DNA from: Levilactobacillus brevis ATCC 14869 = DSM 20054
GTDB lineage: Bacteria; Bacillota; Bacilli; Lactobacillales; Lactobacillaceae
DNA: 64,000 nucleotides
Assembly: GCF_001433855.1 (NCBI RefSeq)
Contig: NZ_AZCP01000006.1
Coordinates: 62,001-126,000 of the forward strand
Direction of reading: 5' to 3'
Numbering within the stretch: the stretch's first letter is position 1; each line of letters starts with the position of its first letter. This document shows positions 17,856 to 28,238 of this stretch, in pieces. The notes beneath the pieces were generated by a model that was not told the origin of the DNA, did not search any database, and was given only the letters and a program-made list of their open reading frames with translations. A program made the translations under genes and the position numbers.

Positions 17856-18707
17856 CTACGACTTCGTCACAGCAACCGTCACAATATTTAGGTCACTGAG
17901 ATCAGTAGCTGGTGTAATGTAGAGTTTCGTGGATAACCCGTAGTCATCTCCAGTTGTCTTGGCAACTTTCCCCACATACAAGCCCTTGGGTGTTAGCCCA
18001 CCTAAACCACTGGTAACGACCTTATCACCCTTGCTGATCTTAGCTTTGGTTGTAATGTTATTCATGGTAATTTGACCAGTTGCGGCCTTATACCCACTTA
18101 GAACACCATTAACTGTCTTGCCAGACTTCGTCGTAATTGAAACGGCAAAGCGATTAGCAGAGTCATTATTATCGGTGATTAATTCCACCTTCGAGTTGGT
18201 TTTATTAACTTCGGCAACCCGGCCAATTAAACCAGAGCCAGACATAACCGGCATGTTCTTTTGAACACCGGCAGACGCCCCTTTGTTAATCACCACTTGA
18301 TTTTGCCAAGATGATGGTGTCCGCGTAATAACCGATGCCGTTACCGCTGTGTAATCCGTTAACGAGTTATTTAGACTAACTTCTTTTTTCAGCTGTTGGT
18401 TTTCTTTGGCCAGTGTTTGATCACGTACTTTAGTCTGAGCCAACTCGCTGACTTGTTTTTTCAGTTGTTGGTTTTCTTGATACGTATTCAACAATTCAGA
18501 AATGGAACTAACTGAACCACTCAACCCATTACTAGGAATTGCCACAACCCGATCGACTAGACCAACAATATCATTACCAAATTGTTGCACCAACGGCGGC
18601 GTCGATTTCTTGTTACGGATAGCAACAGACACTGTCATCAAAGCAAAGCTGACAATCAAGCAAACGATGATAATCACTAGTCGCCGATTGAAAGAAAATT
18701 TCTGCAT
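17856..18707 (-). CDS. mreC: Rod shape-determining protein MreC
   Basis: 283-residue bitopic protein. A short cytoplasmic head RRLV precedes one transmembrane helix (about residues 9-27). A coiled coil follows (ENQQLKKQVSELAQT and a second LKKEV heptad run, about 70-115), then the extracellular beta-barrel domain with the family motif ITRTPSSWQNQVVINKG. MreC organises the elongasome and penicillin-binding proteins outside the membrane. It is separated from mreB by 81 bases holding a GC-rich hairpin, so its level may be set below that of mreB. Confidence 0.95.
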   Translation of the reverse strand: MQKFSFNRRLVIIIVCLIVSFALMTVSVAIRNKKSTPPLVQQFGNDIVGLVDRVVAIPSNGLSGSVSSISELLNTYQENQQLKKQVSELAQTKVRDQTLAKENQQLKKEVSLNNSLTDYTAVTASVITRTPSSWQNQVVINKGASAGVQKNMPVMSGSGLIGRVAEVNKTNSKVELITDNNDSANRFAVSITTKSGKTVNGVLSGYKAATGQITMNNITTKAKISKGDKVVTSGLGGLTPKGLYVGKVAKTTGDDYGLSTKLYITPATDLSDLNIVTVAVTKS

Positions 18708-18762
18708 GTTTGACCTCCATTTTTCGGGTACGCCCTTAACGACATACCGTCACAATAAAGAA

Positions 18763-18782
18763 GCGGGAAGCTGCCTTCCCGC
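18763..18782 (-). terminator. Hairpin between mreB and mreC
   Basis: GCGGGAA (18763-18769) pairs with TTCCCGC (18776-18782), followed on the minus strand by TTCTTTATTG. The T tract is interrupted, so it is probably a partial terminator or a processing/stability hairpin rather than a full stop. Confidence 0.5.
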
Positions 18783-18788
18783 TAGTCC

Positions 18789-19793
18789 CTATTTTTTCTT
18801 CATGACATCGATACTCTTTAATGATTCACCAGTACCAGCAGCCACACAATCCAATGGGTCACTTGCAATGGAGACCGGAACTTTGGTTGCTTCCGCAATT
18901 ACTTCTGATAAGTTTTTCAATAGCGCACCACCACCAGTTAACACAATCCCATGATCAATCACATCGGCTGCGATTTCTGGTGAAGTTTCTTCAAGGGTTT
19001 CCTTGATTGCTGTAATCACATCTTGGACGGGTTCTTGAATTGCCTTAGCGACATCAACCGCCGACACTTCAACGGCTTTGGGCAGACCTGTAATCAAGTC
19101 ACGTCCGCGAATCGTTGCGCCCTCAATCTTCTCAGCTGCCTCAACTGATGCGGAACCAATGTCCATCTTCAGCTTTTCAGCAGTCCGTTCACCGATTAAC
19201 AGGTTAAAGTTAGACCGCACATAAGTTGCAATCGCATCATCTAACTTATCACCCGCTACCCGAATCGAACGGCTAGACACAATGCCCCCTAGGGAAATCG
19301 TTGCAACATCGGTGGTCCCACCACCCATATCAACAACCATGCTTCCAGTTGGGTCCATTACGGGCAAGCCAGCGCCAATTGCCGCAGCAAATGGTTCCTC
19401 AATCACATAAGCATCGCGCGCACCGGCAACCCGAGTGGCGTCAATCACTGCTCGTTTTTCAACTTCCGTTACACCGCTAGGCACACAAACCATGACATAT
19501 GGCTTACCGCTTGAACGACCAACTGTTTTTTCGATGAAGTATTTCATCATGGCAACCGTTGTATCGTAGTCGGCAATCACACCATCTTTCATTGGCCGAA
19601 TAGCCACAATGCTACCCGGTGTCCGGCCGATCATTGCGCGTGCGTCTTCACCGACGGACACAATTTCTCCGGACTTTGTGTTCTTGGCGACAACAGAAGG
19701 TTCACGAAGAACGATTCCCTTACCGTCAACGTAAACAATGGTATTGGCGGTACCTAAATCGATTCCAATATTTTTCGTTCCTAATCCGAACAC
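18789..19793 (-). CDS. mreB: Rod shape-determining protein MreB (actin-like)
   Basis: 334-residue bacterial actin homologue that directs lateral wall synthesis. The nucleotide-binding motifs [25 protein letters not shown] and [11 protein letters not shown] are intact. The start is GTG at 19793 with AAGGGATG upstream. A second MreB-family gene lies at 44047-45054. This copy heads mreBCD-minCD, which identifies it as the canonical MreB. Confidence 0.96.
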   Translation of the reverse strand: MFGLGTKNIGIDLGTANTIVYVDGKGIVLREPSVVAKNTKSGEIVSVGEDARAMIGRTPGSIVAIRPMKDGVIADYDTTVAMMKYFIEKTVGRSSGKPYVMVCVPSGVTEVEKRAVIDATRVAGARDAYVIEEPFAAAIGAGLPVMDPTGSMVVDMGGGTTDVATISLGGIVSSRSIRVAGDKLDDAIATYVRSNFNLLIGERTAEKLKMDIGSASVEAAEKIEGATIRGRDLITGLPKAVEVSAVDVAKAIQEPVQDVITAIKETLEETSPEIAADVIDHGIVLTGGGALLKNLSEVIAEATKVPVSIASDPLDCVAAGTGESLKSIDVMKKK

Positions 19794-19858
19794 TATGTTT
19801 CATCCCTTCATTGTCAACAAAATTTTAATGGATTTTTGTCTTATTCATTGATAGACGT

Positions 19859-19869
19859 ATTATAACATA
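19859..19869 (-). promoter_or_regulatory. Extended -10 promoter for mreB
   Basis: Minus strand reads TATGTTATAAT, with TATAAT at 19859-19864: a perfect extended -10 element about 65 bases upstream of the mreB start. No good -35 is needed for this class, and none is evident at 17 bases. Confidence 0.65.
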
Positions 19870-19945
19870 CCTATCTACGTGAGAACACGTCGTCAATGTC
19901 AAGAATACCGAACTTTTAACGAGAAAGAAATACCTAAAAGTGATT

Positions 19946-20608
19946 TTAATTAGTTTTTAAAGGTTCTATCCTTTTTTCAACCGTTTTCGGTAAAATTCCG
20001 GCTTCCTTAAAACTAAAATAGCTATGCAGTCCCACCACAAAGCCATCCAATAGCGGAATTCCCATTAACTGTCCGCAGGCCGCTAACCGTTGCATAAACG
20101 CGCGATCACTAGTGGATGGTTGTGGCTGCCCACTCGGATGATTATGGGCCACAATTACTGTTGCAGCGCCACTCATCACCGCAACCCGGAAAATTTCTCG
20201 GGGATGGACGGGACAACTATTGAGTGTCCCCTGAAAAACGGTTTGTCGTTCGATAATTCGGTGTTGGGCATCCAGCGCCAATACCTCTAGTTGCTCCTGC
20301 AATAGGTAACGTAAGTCATCCATCAAGACTTGTCCCAGCTGACTGCTTGCCAGAACTTCACCTAAAATGGGCCGGGGTGCTTTTTCGGCCCACCGCCCTA
20401 ACTCAATGGCTGTCAATAAGGCCTGACGTTGCCGATTTCCACTAACATAAGCCCGTTGCTGCCGACGACTGGCATACCGCACAGCGGCCACACTGTGAAA
20501 ATACTGAAAAAAGCGCTGTCTTTCACTGGCGTGTGCTAGTCCCAAGCTGACCAATACTCGGCCGACCAATTGTGGTTCCGTTTGTGTCGTTAATTGTACC
20601 CGTTGCAT
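19946..20608 (-). CDS. radC: RadC family JAB-domain protein
   Basis: 220-residue RadC-type protein with the C-terminal JAMM/MPN+ metalloprotease-like domain. The metal-binding segment AHNHPSGQPQPSTSD and the upstream Glu are visible. Despite the name, a role in DNA repair is not established for the family. I start at ATG 20608 (MQRVQL); an in-frame GTG three codons earlier is possible but lies in the ribosome site. It starts about 40 bases after the folC stop and is likely in its operon. Confidence 0.9.
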   Translation of the reverse strand: MQRVQLTTQTEPQLVGRVLVSLGLAHASERQRFFQYFHSVAAVRYASRRQQRAYVSGNRQRQALLTAIELGRWAEKAPRPILGEVLASSQLGQVLMDDLRYLLQEQLEVLALDAQHRIIERQTVFQGTLNSCPVHPREIFRVAVMSGAATVIVAHNHPSGQPQPSTSDRAFMQRLAACGQLMGIPLLDGFVVGLHSYFSFKEAGILPKTVEKRIEPLKTN

Positions 20609-20647
20609 GCGCCTCACCTCTTACAGCTTAGCTCCGCACTTATTGGC

Positions 20648-21970
20648 TTACGACGCGTCTGTTTCCTTAAAATAATGTCGAACTTCAGAAATAAAATACA
20701 AGGAGCCCGTGAGTAGCACAACATCCTCAGCAGACATGGTTGCCAGGATTTGTTTCAAGGCACTCGGCCAATCCGGCGCTGAACTTAATCGCTCGTGTGT
20801 CGTCGCTGCTTGTTCTAAGGCATCAGGACTGGCAGCCTGCCGTTTACCCGGCCCTTGAAACTGCGTCACAACCACATGAACGTTGGGGACCTGTAAGAGA
20901 GTCTTCACCATCTGCTGGTACTGCTTATCGGCCAAAATTGCCAGAATCACATAAACCTCTCGATCACCAAAGTGTTGACGCAAAAGTTGGGCCATTTCCA
21001 CCATTGCTGGCTCATTGTGGGCACCATCAATCACCATCAGTGGTTGCTCATTCACCCGTTCAAAACGACCGGGCCACGCCGTGTGACTCAGCCCCTGTCG
21101 AATGGTAGTCACACTCACTGGCAATTGACGTTGCTGGTGATAGACCAGAAAAGCCGTTAGAGCCGTCGCGGCATTATCAATTTGATATTGCCCCAGTAAG
21201 TCGATTTGCAAATGTTGCCATCGATTCGTTTTAAACGCAAAACCGAAGCGCTCGCCCCACTGGTCATGTGGTTGATTGTTCACCTGAAAGTCTCGACCTA
21301 ATGCAACTATCATGGCTGATTTAGCAGCCGCCGTTTGATCCATCACCGCTAATGCTTCGGGTGTCAAGCGACCACAGATAACGGGGACTTGTGGTTTAAT
21401 AATCCCGGCCTTTTGCGCGGCAATCTCGGGAATGGTATCACCCAAAATTTTCATATGGTCTAACCCAATCGTGGTAATCACGCTGACTGCCGGTGTGATG
21501 ATATTGGTGGAATCATACAAGCCACCCAAGCCAACCTCAACAATGACCATATCCACGGGGTGCTGGGCAAAGTAGCAAAACATCAGTGCTGTATCAATTT
21601 CAAATTCAGTCGGTCCATTCTCGGCCAGTTCTTGATCTAACTGCGCGACAACCGGCTGAACCTGTTGCGTCATCGCCACTAAGTCATCATCACTGATGGG
21701 AGTGCCATCCGTACTAATCCGTTCGTTAAAGCGCGTGATGAACGGTGAGGTAAACGTCCCCACCGTCTGCCCTTCTGCCATGAATAAGTCACGTAGAAAT
21801 GCGACAGTCGACCCTTTACCATTGGTGCCCGCCACATGAATCATGGTTAACTTTTCCTGTGGGTTGCCTAGTCGCCGCATAAATTCGCGCATTCGATCGA
21901 GTGTCGGCTTTTTTTTGAAGCGATCCCGTCCATGAATAAATTGTAATGCTTCAGCATACGTCGTTATCAA
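20648..21970 (-). CDS. folC: Bifunctional folylpolyglutamate synthase/dihydrofolate synthase
   Basis: 440-residue Mur-ligase-family enzyme that adds glutamate to folates. The ATP-binding loop GTNGKGSTVAF, the Mur-type segment VIVEVGLGGLYDSTN and the C-terminal domain motif VIDGAHNEPAM are all seen. The start is TTG at 21970 behind GGAGGGG with good spacing. It lies downstream of valS after a terminator and upstream of radC, an order common in lactobacilli. Confidence 0.95.
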   Translation of the reverse strand: MITTYAEALQFIHGRDRFKKKPTLDRMREFMRRLGNPQEKLTMIHVAGTNGKGSTVAFLRDLFMAEGQTVGTFTSPFITRFNERISTDGTPISDDDLVAMTQQVQPVVAQLDQELAENGPTEFEIDTALMFCYFAQHPVDMVIVEVGLGGLYDSTNIITPAVSVITTIGLDHMKILGDTIPEIAAQKAGIIKPQVPVICGRLTPEALAVMDQTAAAKSAMIVALGRDFQVNNQPHDQWGERFGFAFKTNRWQHLQIDLLGQYQIDNAATALTAFLVYHQQRQLPVSVTTIRQGLSHTAWPGRFERVNEQPLMVIDGAHNEPAMVEMAQLLRQHFGDREVYVILAILADKQYQQMVKTLLQVPNVHVVVTQFQGPGKRQAASPDALEQAATTHERLSSAPDWPSALKQILATMSAEDVVLLTGSLYFISEVRHYFKETDAS

Positions 21971-22022
21971 AATCTACCCCTCCCGCATAATCACTGTGTT
22001 TAAGTGTAGCAGATTTTGCCCA

Positions 22023-22079
22023 AAATAAAACTGGGTTGGCCCGTCTCCGATGTGGAAACGACCCAATCCAGTTTTATTT
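22023..22079 (-). terminator. Terminator of valS
   Basis: AAATAAAACTGGGTTGG on the left pairs with CCAATCCAGTTTTATTT on the right with a single mismatch, giving a long hairpin directly after the valS stop at 22084. T-rich flanks on both strands. Confidence 0.8.
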
Positions 22080-22083
22080 AAGC

Positions 22084-24750
22084 TTACAGTTGACGCTTAA
22101 TTTCAGCTAATCGTTGCTGCGTTGCTTCTAACTTCTTTTGGTTATCAGCTTGCTTTTCTCGTTCACCAGCAACCACTGCTTCGGGAGCGTTGGCAACAAA
22201 TCGTTCATTGCCCAACTTCTTTTCAGCCCGTTGCACTTCTGCCGTGAACTTCGCAACTTCTTTTTCCAACCGAGCGGCTTCGTCATTCAAATCGACCAAT
22301 TCAGCCAGAGGTACGGACACTTCAGCATCCGTAATCACTGACGTCATAGCCAGCTTTGGTGCGACTAAATCAGCGCCAATTTCCAGCGCTTTAGGATGAA
22401 CAAACCGATCGATATAGTCTTTGTTGGCTTCAAAGACCGCCTGTAGCTTCGCATCACTCGTCTTGATCTGAAGGTCAATTGGTGTGGACATTGGGGCGTT
22501 AGCTTCCGCTCGAATGTTTCGCACAGCCTTAATCAAGTCAATCAGACTCGTCATATCACTTTCCGCCGTTGGATTCGTAAATTCAGGATGATCGACTGGG
22601 TAGGCTGCCGTTACTAACGATTGCCCATCATGTGGCATCGCTTGCCAAATCGCTTCCGTGACAAACGGCATGATCGGTTGCAGTAAGCGTAACGTTTGAT
22701 CCAAGACGTAAGCCAACAGGTCTTGCTTGTTGGCCTTAGCCGTTTCATCATCACCCGTTAAGACTTCCTTACTCATTTCGATATACCAGTCACAAAAATC
22801 GTTCCAGATAAAGTTATACAAAGCGCGACCGGCTTCACCAAATTCGAACTTGTCAAACATCTCAGTAACGTGCTTAACCGTATCGTTTAATCGACTTAAA
22901 ATCCATTTGTCGGTTAAATCCCAAGTTTCAGCAGCTGGCACAACGGGTTGCGTCTTATCGCCCAGATTCATGATGACAAAGCGGCTGGCATTCCAAATCT
23001 TATTAATGAAATTCCAAGCAGCATCCATCTTGGTGTAACTGAACCGCACATCCTGGCCAGCCGTTGAACCAGTTGACAAGAACCACCGCAAAGCATCGGC
23101 ACCGTACTTATCGATCACTTCCATCGGATCGATCCCATTACCCAAGGACTTGCTCATCTTGCGGCCCTCTTCATCACGAATAAGTCCATGAAGGAGAACA
23201 TTTTTGAATGGTCGCTTACCCGTAAATTCAAGACTTTGGAACATCATCCGTGAAACCCAGAAGAAGATGATATCATAACCCGTTACTAAAGTACTAGTGG
23301 GGAAGTAACGTTTGAAATCAGCGCTATCTTCATCAGGCCAGCCCATTGTTGAAAATGGCCATAAGGCACTGGAGAACCACGTGTCTAAGACATCTGGATC
23401 TTGTTCCCAGTTTTCAATATCTTTAGGCGCCTTCGTATCAACGTAGACCTCACCAGTCTGCTTGTTATACCACGCTGGAATCCGGTGGCCCCACCAGAGT
23501 TGACGTGAAATAACCCAATCATGGACGTTATCCATCCATTGTGTAAAGGTATTTTCAAATCGTTCTGGTACAAAGTTAACGGCATCGTCACCTTGTTGAT
23601 TCTTGATAGCTTCATCAGCTAATGGCTTCATTTTCACAAACCACTGAGTTGATAAGCGCGCTTCAACTTGTACCCCGGTCCGTTCAGAGTGCCCCACGGA
23701 ATGCACGATTGGGTCAACTTTCAGCAATAACCCCTGTTCATCAAGATCAGCGACCATCGCTTTACGGGCATCAAACCGATCCATGCCCGCATACTTGCCC
23801 GCCTTCTCATTCATGGAGGCGTCGTCATTCATGGTATTGATCCGTTCCAAATTATGCCGATTACCAACTAAGAAGTCATTGGGATCGTGTGCTGGCGTAA
23901 TCTTTACCATCCCTGTCCCAAACTCAGGATCAACGTATTGATCGGTAATAATTGGAATTTCTCGGTCGGCTAACGGCAAGATCACCTTTTTACCAACCAA
24001 TTCTTTGTAACGTTCATCACCCGGGTTCACCGCAACCGCCGTATCACCCATCATTGTTTCTGGACGGGTCGTGGCAATTTCGATGTAATGCTGACCGTTA
24101 AACGTGTCGTCTGGGTTAGCAAATGGGTACTTAACGTGATAAAACGCACCTTTATCGTCCTTATGAATCACTTCAATATCAGACAAAGCTGTCCGCGCTT
24201 GGGGATCCCAGTTAATGATGTATTCGCCACGGTAAATAAGGCCCTTCTTGTACAAGGTGACAAAGACCTTCTTAACGGCATCTGATAAACCATCATCTAA
24301 CGTAAAGCGTTCACGAGAATAATCCAGTGACAGCCCCATCTTAGCCCACTGCTTGTGAATGGTGTCGGCGTATTCGTCTTTCCATTCCCAAACCTTTTCA
24401 ACGAATTTCTCCCGACCGAGGTCATAACGAGAAATACCTTGTTCACGTAACTTAGCTTCCACTTTTGCTTGAGTCGCAATCCCCGCGTGGTCCATTCCGG
24501 GTAACCACAGCGTATCGTAACCTTGCATCCGTTTCTGACGAATTAACATATCTTGCAATGTCGTATCCCAAGCATGGCCTAAATGTAGCTTACCAGTTAC
24601 ATTTGGCGGCGGAATCACAATCGAATAAGGTTTGGCCTTTTGGTCGCCACTAGGTTTAAAGACATCTTCGTCTAGCCAAGTTTGGTATCGTCCCGCTTCA
24701 ACGGCGGTTGGATCATACTTGGTCGGCATATCAATTTGCTTGTCTGCCAT
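22084..24750 (-). CDS. valS: Valyl-tRNA synthetase
   Basis: 888-residue class I synthetase charging tRNA-Val, with editing domain. The HIGH-type motif reads [15 protein letters not shown] and the KMSKS loop reads [12 protein letters not shown]. The C-terminal region is a coiled-coil arm ([16 protein letters not shown]). I start at ATG 24750 (MADKQIDM), which has AGAAAGGA upstream. An in-frame extension of 32 codons runs through the leader terminator and is rejected. Expression is controlled by the T-box leader immediately upstream. Confidence 0.97.
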   Translation of the reverse strand: MADKQIDMPTKYDPTAVEAGRYQTWLDEDVFKPSGDQKAKPYSIVIPPPNVTGKLHLGHAWDTTLQDMLIRQKRMQGYDTLWLPGMDHAGIATQAKVEAKLREQGISRYDLGREKFVEKVWEWKDEYADTIHKQWAKMGLSLDYSRERFTLDDGLSDAVKKVFVTLYKKGLIYRGEYIINWDPQARTALSDIEVIHKDDKGAFYHVKYPFANPDDTFNGQHYIEIATTRPETMMGDTAVAVNPGDERYKELVGKKVILPLADREIPIITDQYVDPEFGTGMVKITPAHDPNDFLVGNRHNLERINTMNDDASMNEKAGKYAGMDRFDARKAMVADLDEQGLLLKVDPIVHSVGHSERTGVQVEARLSTQWFVKMKPLADEAIKNQQGDDAVNFVPERFENTFTQWMDNVHDWVISRQLWWGHRIPAWYNKQTGEVYVDTKAPKDIENWEQDPDVLDTWFSSALWPFSTMGWPDEDSADFKRYFPTSTLVTGYDIIFFWVSRMMFQSLEFTGKRPFKNVLLHGLIRDEEGRKMSKSLGNGIDPMEVIDKYGADALRWFLSTGSTAGQDVRFSYTKMDAAWNFINKIWNASRFVIMNLGDKTQPVVPAAETWDLTDKWILSRLNDTVKHVTEMFDKFEFGEAGRALYNFIWNDFCDWYIEMSKEVLTGDDETAKANKQDLLAYVLDQTLRLLQPIMPFVTEAIWQAMPHDGQSLVTAAYPVDHPEFTNPTAESDMTSLIDLIKAVRNIRAEANAPMSTPIDLQIKTSDAKLQAVFEANKDYIDRFVHPKALEIGADLVAPKLAMTSVITDAEVSVPLAELVDLNDEAARLEKEVAKFTAEVQRAEKKLGNERFVANAPEAVVAGEREKQADNQKKLEATQQRLAEIKRQL

Positions 24751-24795
24751 AAAAATCAAGTCCTTTCTAAATGTAGAAGCGCTGTGTGCTGGCAC

Positions 24796-25030
24796 AAAAA
24801 AACTCTCCATCCTATCAATTAGGACGAAGAGTCTTCGCGGTACCACCTAAATTGGGCATTTATGCCCCACTTAACTTCTTTGTTAACGGAGAGTGCTCCG
24901 GAAAGGGCCTACTATTAGTTCAGCCCTTCAGCTCGCAAGCTACGTTCACGTCATCCCCACCACCGGTTTCCAGCATTCCCAGCTCTCTATTGGTCGGTCA
25001 TCACGCTACTGACTTGTTCAACGCTAGTTT
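24796..25030 (-). ncRNA. T-box riboswitch of valS, specifier GUA (Val)
   Basis: Minus-strand leader with T-box GGTGGTACCGC (plus 24837-24848) and terminator ACTCTTCGTCCT/AGGATGGAGAGT (24802-24832) plus a T7 run. The specifier loop aligned to glyQS (GAACGTAGC in place of GAAAGGCAT) gives GTA at 24941-24943, a Val codon, which fits the gene controlled. This agreement supports the same alignment used for the His unit at 15672. Confidence 0.92.
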
Positions 25031-25035
25031 TACTT

Positions 25036-25064
25036 AGTGTACTCAAGATTGACCTAAACGTCAA
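25036..25064 (-). promoter_or_regulatory. Promoter of valS inside the tpx 3' end
   Basis: Minus-strand -35 TTGACG (25059-25064), 17-base spacer, -10 TACACT (25036-25041). The -35 lies within the last codons of tpx (stop 25054-25056). No other terminator lies between tpx and the T-box. Confidence 0.65.
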
Positions 25065-25563
25065 CTCGTGGAACCAGTTTTTCCAGTGCTTCAATTGCGG
25101 CTAAATAATTAGGTTCATCCGTTTGCTCATTGACGACCTGACGGTAAACAATCTTACCGGTATCATCAATAATCCAAATTGAACGTGCTAAGTTTCCGGC
25201 ATTGGGGATGTATAACCCCATTTCATAACCAAAGGATAATTCAGTATCCGACAACATATCAATGTTTTCAACACCTTCTGCTGCACACCACCCCGTCTGT
25301 TGGGCAATGGTGTTGTTAGAAACGGTGTAGAACTTCGCTGCTGGGTAATGATCCGCTTGTTGAATAAATTTCCGCGTCTGCATGGTGCAAACAGGCGTTT
25401 CCAAGTCAGGTACCACACTAATTAAGGCTACTTTGCCGATTAAATTAGCCGTTTTCACCTTGGTATCGTTTTGATCAAACAATTTAAACTTTGGTAATTG
25501 TGTCCCCACTTCTGGCAGGTCGCCAGACAGAGACATCTTGTCGCCGCGCACTGAAACTTCCAC
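25054..25563 (-). CDS. tpx: Thiol peroxidase (Tpx, 2-Cys peroxiredoxin)
   Basis: 169-residue atypical 2-Cys peroxiredoxin reducing hydrogen and alkyl peroxides at the expense of thioredoxin. The peroxidatic Cys is residue 59 in TPVCTMQTRKF and the resolving Cys is residue 93 in TGWCAAEG. I choose the GTG start at 25563, behind AAGGGG with 9 bases spacing, which gives the normal family length; an in-frame start 13 codons upstream would add a non-family extension. A likely promoter with TTGTTT and GATAAT lies about 60 bases upstream. Read-through would enter the valS leader. Confidence 0.94.
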   Translation of the reverse strand: MEVSVRGDKMSLSGDLPEVGTQLPKFKLFDQNDTKVKTANLIGKVALISVVPDLETPVCTMQTRKFIQQADHYPAAKFYTVSNNTIAQQTGWCAAEGVENIDMLSDTELSFGYEMGLYIPNAGNLARSIWIIDDTGKIVYRQVVNEQTDEPNYLAAIEALEKLVPRVDV

Positions 25564-25669
25564 GCAGATCAACCCCTTCACATTAATTAATCGGTCATTC
25601 ACCGATCGTTGCCCTAATTATCGCGCATTTAACGGGTGAAAAACAAGCGTTTTGACAGGAAAAACCAAA

Positions 25670-25700
25670 AAAGGAAGTCAACCATTGGTCAACTTCCTTT
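25670..25700 (-). terminator. Terminator of the desulfurase-thiI operon
   Basis: AAAGGAAGT..ACC pairs with GGT..ACTTCCTTT around a 2x2 internal loop and an ATT/AAT tip. On the minus strand it is followed by TTTTTTGG. It lies 5 bases beyond the thiI stop. Confidence 0.75.
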
Positions 25701-25704
25701 CAGA

Positions 25705-26922
25705 TTAAAGTAACTCTGCAAAGACATCTTCATTTTGATTCAAATAGTTATCGTCCGGATGGATATCCGTGATAATCATCCCGTCTAACGCTTCTTGCAT
25801 CAGACCATCCACGTCAATATATTTTTCATATTTACGAGATTTCTCTAAATCTGGATGGGTTTTCGGTGCCGGTGGTGTAAAGATCGTACAGCAATCTTCA
25901 TATGGCAAGATCGATAGATCATAAGTGTCGATGTTTTCGGCAACCTTGATAATCTCCGTCTTATCCATCGACAATAGTGGCCGCAGGATTGGCATCGATG
26001 TGACATCATTAATAGCTGCCATACTTTCCAACGTTTGTGAGGCCACCTGTCCCAGGGACTCCCCATTAAAGATTCCTTTAGCGTGCCGACGTTCAGCCAC
26101 TGCCGCAGCTAGTCGCAACATTAACCGCCGTTGAATCGTCATCAGATAGCCTTCTGGTACCTTTTCTTTAATCGTCTCTTGAATCTTCGTGAACGGTACT
26201 TGAATAAACTGGATGCTCCCAGAGTAACCCGCTAGCCGAGCCGTTAATTCTTTGGCCTTGGCGAGTGCCTGTTCAGATGTATATGGCGGACTGAAGAAAT
26301 GAACCATATCCAACTTAACGCCACGGCGCATGCCGTAATAGGCCGCTACTGGTGAATCAATTCCTCCAGATAGCATCATGACTGCCTTGCCGCCAGTTCC
26401 AACTGGTAATCCACCAGCACCTTGAATCGTCTGGCCGGACAAGAAGACCCCATTAAGACGGACTTCGACCCGTAAAGTTAAGTCTGGTTGCTTCATCTTA
26501 ACCTGAATGCCAGGGACGTTCTCTAAAATATAACCGCCCAATAGGTCATTCAAATGGTTCGTATCATATTCAAATTGTTTATCTTGCCGCCGGGTATTAA
26601 TCTTGAAAGTCATCCCCGGTGTAAAGATTTCCTGCACCATCGCTAAAGCCGTGGCTTTAATAGCCGCGATATCTTTCTCAACTTTCACGGAAGGTGAAAA
26701 GTTCTCGATACCAAAGACGCCCTTTAACCGATCCATCACTGCCGTTGAATCAGCACCATTTAAGGTCACATGTAATCGGTCATGCTGCGCTTTGACTTCA
26801 ATCCCGTCAAACTGATGCAAGGCTTTGCGGGTATTTTGACCGAGTTGTTTGATAAAGTCTTTCTTGTTCTTTCCCTTTGTCGACAACTCGCCATACCGCA
26901 CCATAATCTCGCTGTATTCCAT
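25705..26922 (-). CDS. thiI: tRNA 4-thiouridine sulfurtransferase ThiI
   Basis: 405-residue enzyme making s4U at tRNA position 8 and supplying sulfur for thiazole. An N-terminal ferredoxin-like/THUMP region (about 60-165) precedes the PP-loop [17 protein letters not shown] (about 185). The C-terminal rhodanese domain found in enterobacterial ThiI is absent, as in Bacillus. A CC pair in YEDCCTIF lies near residue 345. The start is ATG at 26922 with AAAGGGG. It directly follows a cysteine desulfurase that presumably donates sulfur. Confidence 0.96.
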   Translation of the reverse strand: MEYSEIMVRYGELSTKGKNKKDFIKQLGQNTRKALHQFDGIEVKAQHDRLHVTLNGADSTAVMDRLKGVFGIENFSPSVKVEKDIAAIKATALAMVQEIFTPGMTFKINTRRQDKQFEYDTNHLNDLLGGYILENVPGIQVKMKQPDLTLRVEVRLNGVFLSGQTIQGAGGLPVGTGGKAVMMLSGGIDSPVAAYYGMRRGVKLDMVHFFSPPYTSEQALAKAKELTARLAGYSGSIQFIQVPFTKIQETIKEKVPEGYLMTIQRRLMLRLAAAVAERRHAKGIFNGESLGQVASQTLESMAAINDVTSMPILRPLLSMDKTEIIKVAENIDTYDLSILPYEDCCTIFTPPAPKTHPDLEKSRKYEKYIDVDGLMQEALDGMIITDIHPDDNYLNQNEDVFAELL

Positions 26923-26942
26923 TGCGCGACCCCTTTCGTCGT

Positions 26943-28088
26943 TTAGCGTAACTTGGCAAACCCACGATAGAGTTCGTCAAATACTTGATTAAATTGTTCA
27001 GCTTCAGCCAACGTGTTGTGTTCATCCAACGATACGCGAACCGCACTGGTTGCAATGCCATCATCAATCTTCATGGCTTGTAATGTACTGGATTCAACGT
27101 GTTTTTTAGAGGAGCAGGCACTCGTGGTTGAGATATAAATCCCGTGTTCTTCAAAGGCATGGACGATAGTTTCGCCCCGAACACCTTCAATCGCAAAACA
27201 CAGAATGTGTGGTGCAAATACCGGTAAATCTTTAGAAAAAATCGTGACATGTGAAAATGTCTTGATGTGGTTAAGAATTGCTAACCGTACCTCTTGTTGT
27301 TGCTGGACTTTTGTAGCTTCATCGTCTAACAACAGCCGTAGTGCTTTAGCCATTGCAGCAATTGCGGGTAAGTTTTCAGTTCCGGAACGTAGATCCCGTT
27401 CCTGACCACCACCTGTCATCAACGGGGCAATCGTCCGACCTTGGCGCTTATACATAAAGCCAATGCCACGTGGCGCATGAAATTTGTGTCCCGAGAACGT
27501 GATAAAGTCAACCCGATCATTAAAGATCAGATCGTGTAGTCCTTTACCAATCCCTTGAACGGCATCAATATGCCAGTGAATTTTAGGAAAGTCCCGCATC
27601 ACATCCGCAATTTCAGCCAAGGGTTGTACGGCACCAATTTCGTTGTTGACGGCCATCGTTGACACTAAAATCGTGGTTGGCCGAATAGCAGATCGCAAAT
27701 CGCTTGCCGAAACTCGGCCGTTCTCATCAACGGGCAAATAAGTCACCTCAAAGCCCAGTTGCTTCAACTGTTCCATGGAGTTGTGCACGGCGGGGTGCTC
27801 GACTTCGGTTGTAATCAAGTGATTACCAAATTCACGTTTTGCAATCGCCGTTCCTTTGATGGCCCAGTTATCGCCTTCGGTTCCCCCACTCGTGAAGAGA
27901 ATCTCACTGAGTGAAACACCTAGTAAATCGGCAATCTGTTGGCGCGACTGTTCCAATAGATTAAATGCCTGTTCGCCAAAGTTATGCAAACTAGATGGGT
28001 TACCCCAATATCGTTCACTGACTTTCGCATAAGTATCCACAACCGCCGGTGCTGCCTTAGTTGTGGCACTATTATCAAAATAAATCAT
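26943..28088 (-). CDS. Cysteine desulfurase (NifS/IscS family, ThiI partner)
   Basis: 381-residue PLP-dependent class V enzyme that removes sulfur from cysteine. It opens IYFDNSATT. The PLP Lys is in [14 protein letters not shown], and the catalytic Cys is in SACSSKK. I start at ATG 28088 because AGAGGG stands 6 bases upstream; an upstream in-frame extension of 37 codons lacks family similarity. It is 20 bases upstream of thiI, matching the Bacillus NifZ-ThiI pair, so its main client is probably tRNA thiolation rather than Fe-S assembly. Confidence 0.94.
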   Translation of the reverse strand: MIYFDNSATTKAAPAVVDTYAKVSERYWGNPSSLHNFGEQAFNLLEQSRQQIADLLGVSLSEILFTSGGTEGDNWAIKGTAIAKREFGNHLITTEVEHPAVHNSMEQLKQLGFEVTYLPVDENGRVSASDLRSAIRPTTILVSTMAVNNEIGAVQPLAEIADVMRDFPKIHWHIDAVQGIGKGLHDLIFNDRVDFITFSGHKFHAPRGIGFMYKRQGRTIAPLMTGGGQERDLRSGTENLPAIAAMAKALRLLLDDEATKVQQQQEVRLAILNHIKTFSHVTIFSKDLPVFAPHILCFAIEGVRGETIVHAFEEHGIYISTTSACSSKKHVESSTLQAMKIDDGIATSAVRVSLDEHNTLAEAEQFNQVFDELYRGFAKLR

Positions 28089-28198
28089 GCTGAACCCTCT
28101 TATCTCTTTTCTATTGGTTCGACTCCGATAGAAATTCTTTCTCATTATAAACACAAACGTCGTGAACCACAAGGGGGAGCCACATAATGTTAACGACA

Positions 28199-28234
28199 CA
28201 AAAAACGCGAACCCTCTAACGAGCGGTTCACGTT
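28199..28234 (-). terminator. Terminator of ezrA
   Basis: On the minus strand AACGTGAACC pairs with GGGTTCGCGTT, followed by TTTTT. It sits directly after the ezrA stop at 28239. Confidence 0.75.
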
Positions 28235-28238
28235 TCCA

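Noticed and set aside
24751-24846. N-terminal extension of valS by 32 codons
   Set aside because: It lies wholly within the T-box terminator; the ATG at 24750 has the ribosome site and the family start.
24786-25037. 83-codon plus-strand ORF opposite the valS leader
   Set aside because: It is the complement of the T-box RNA and has no ribosome site.
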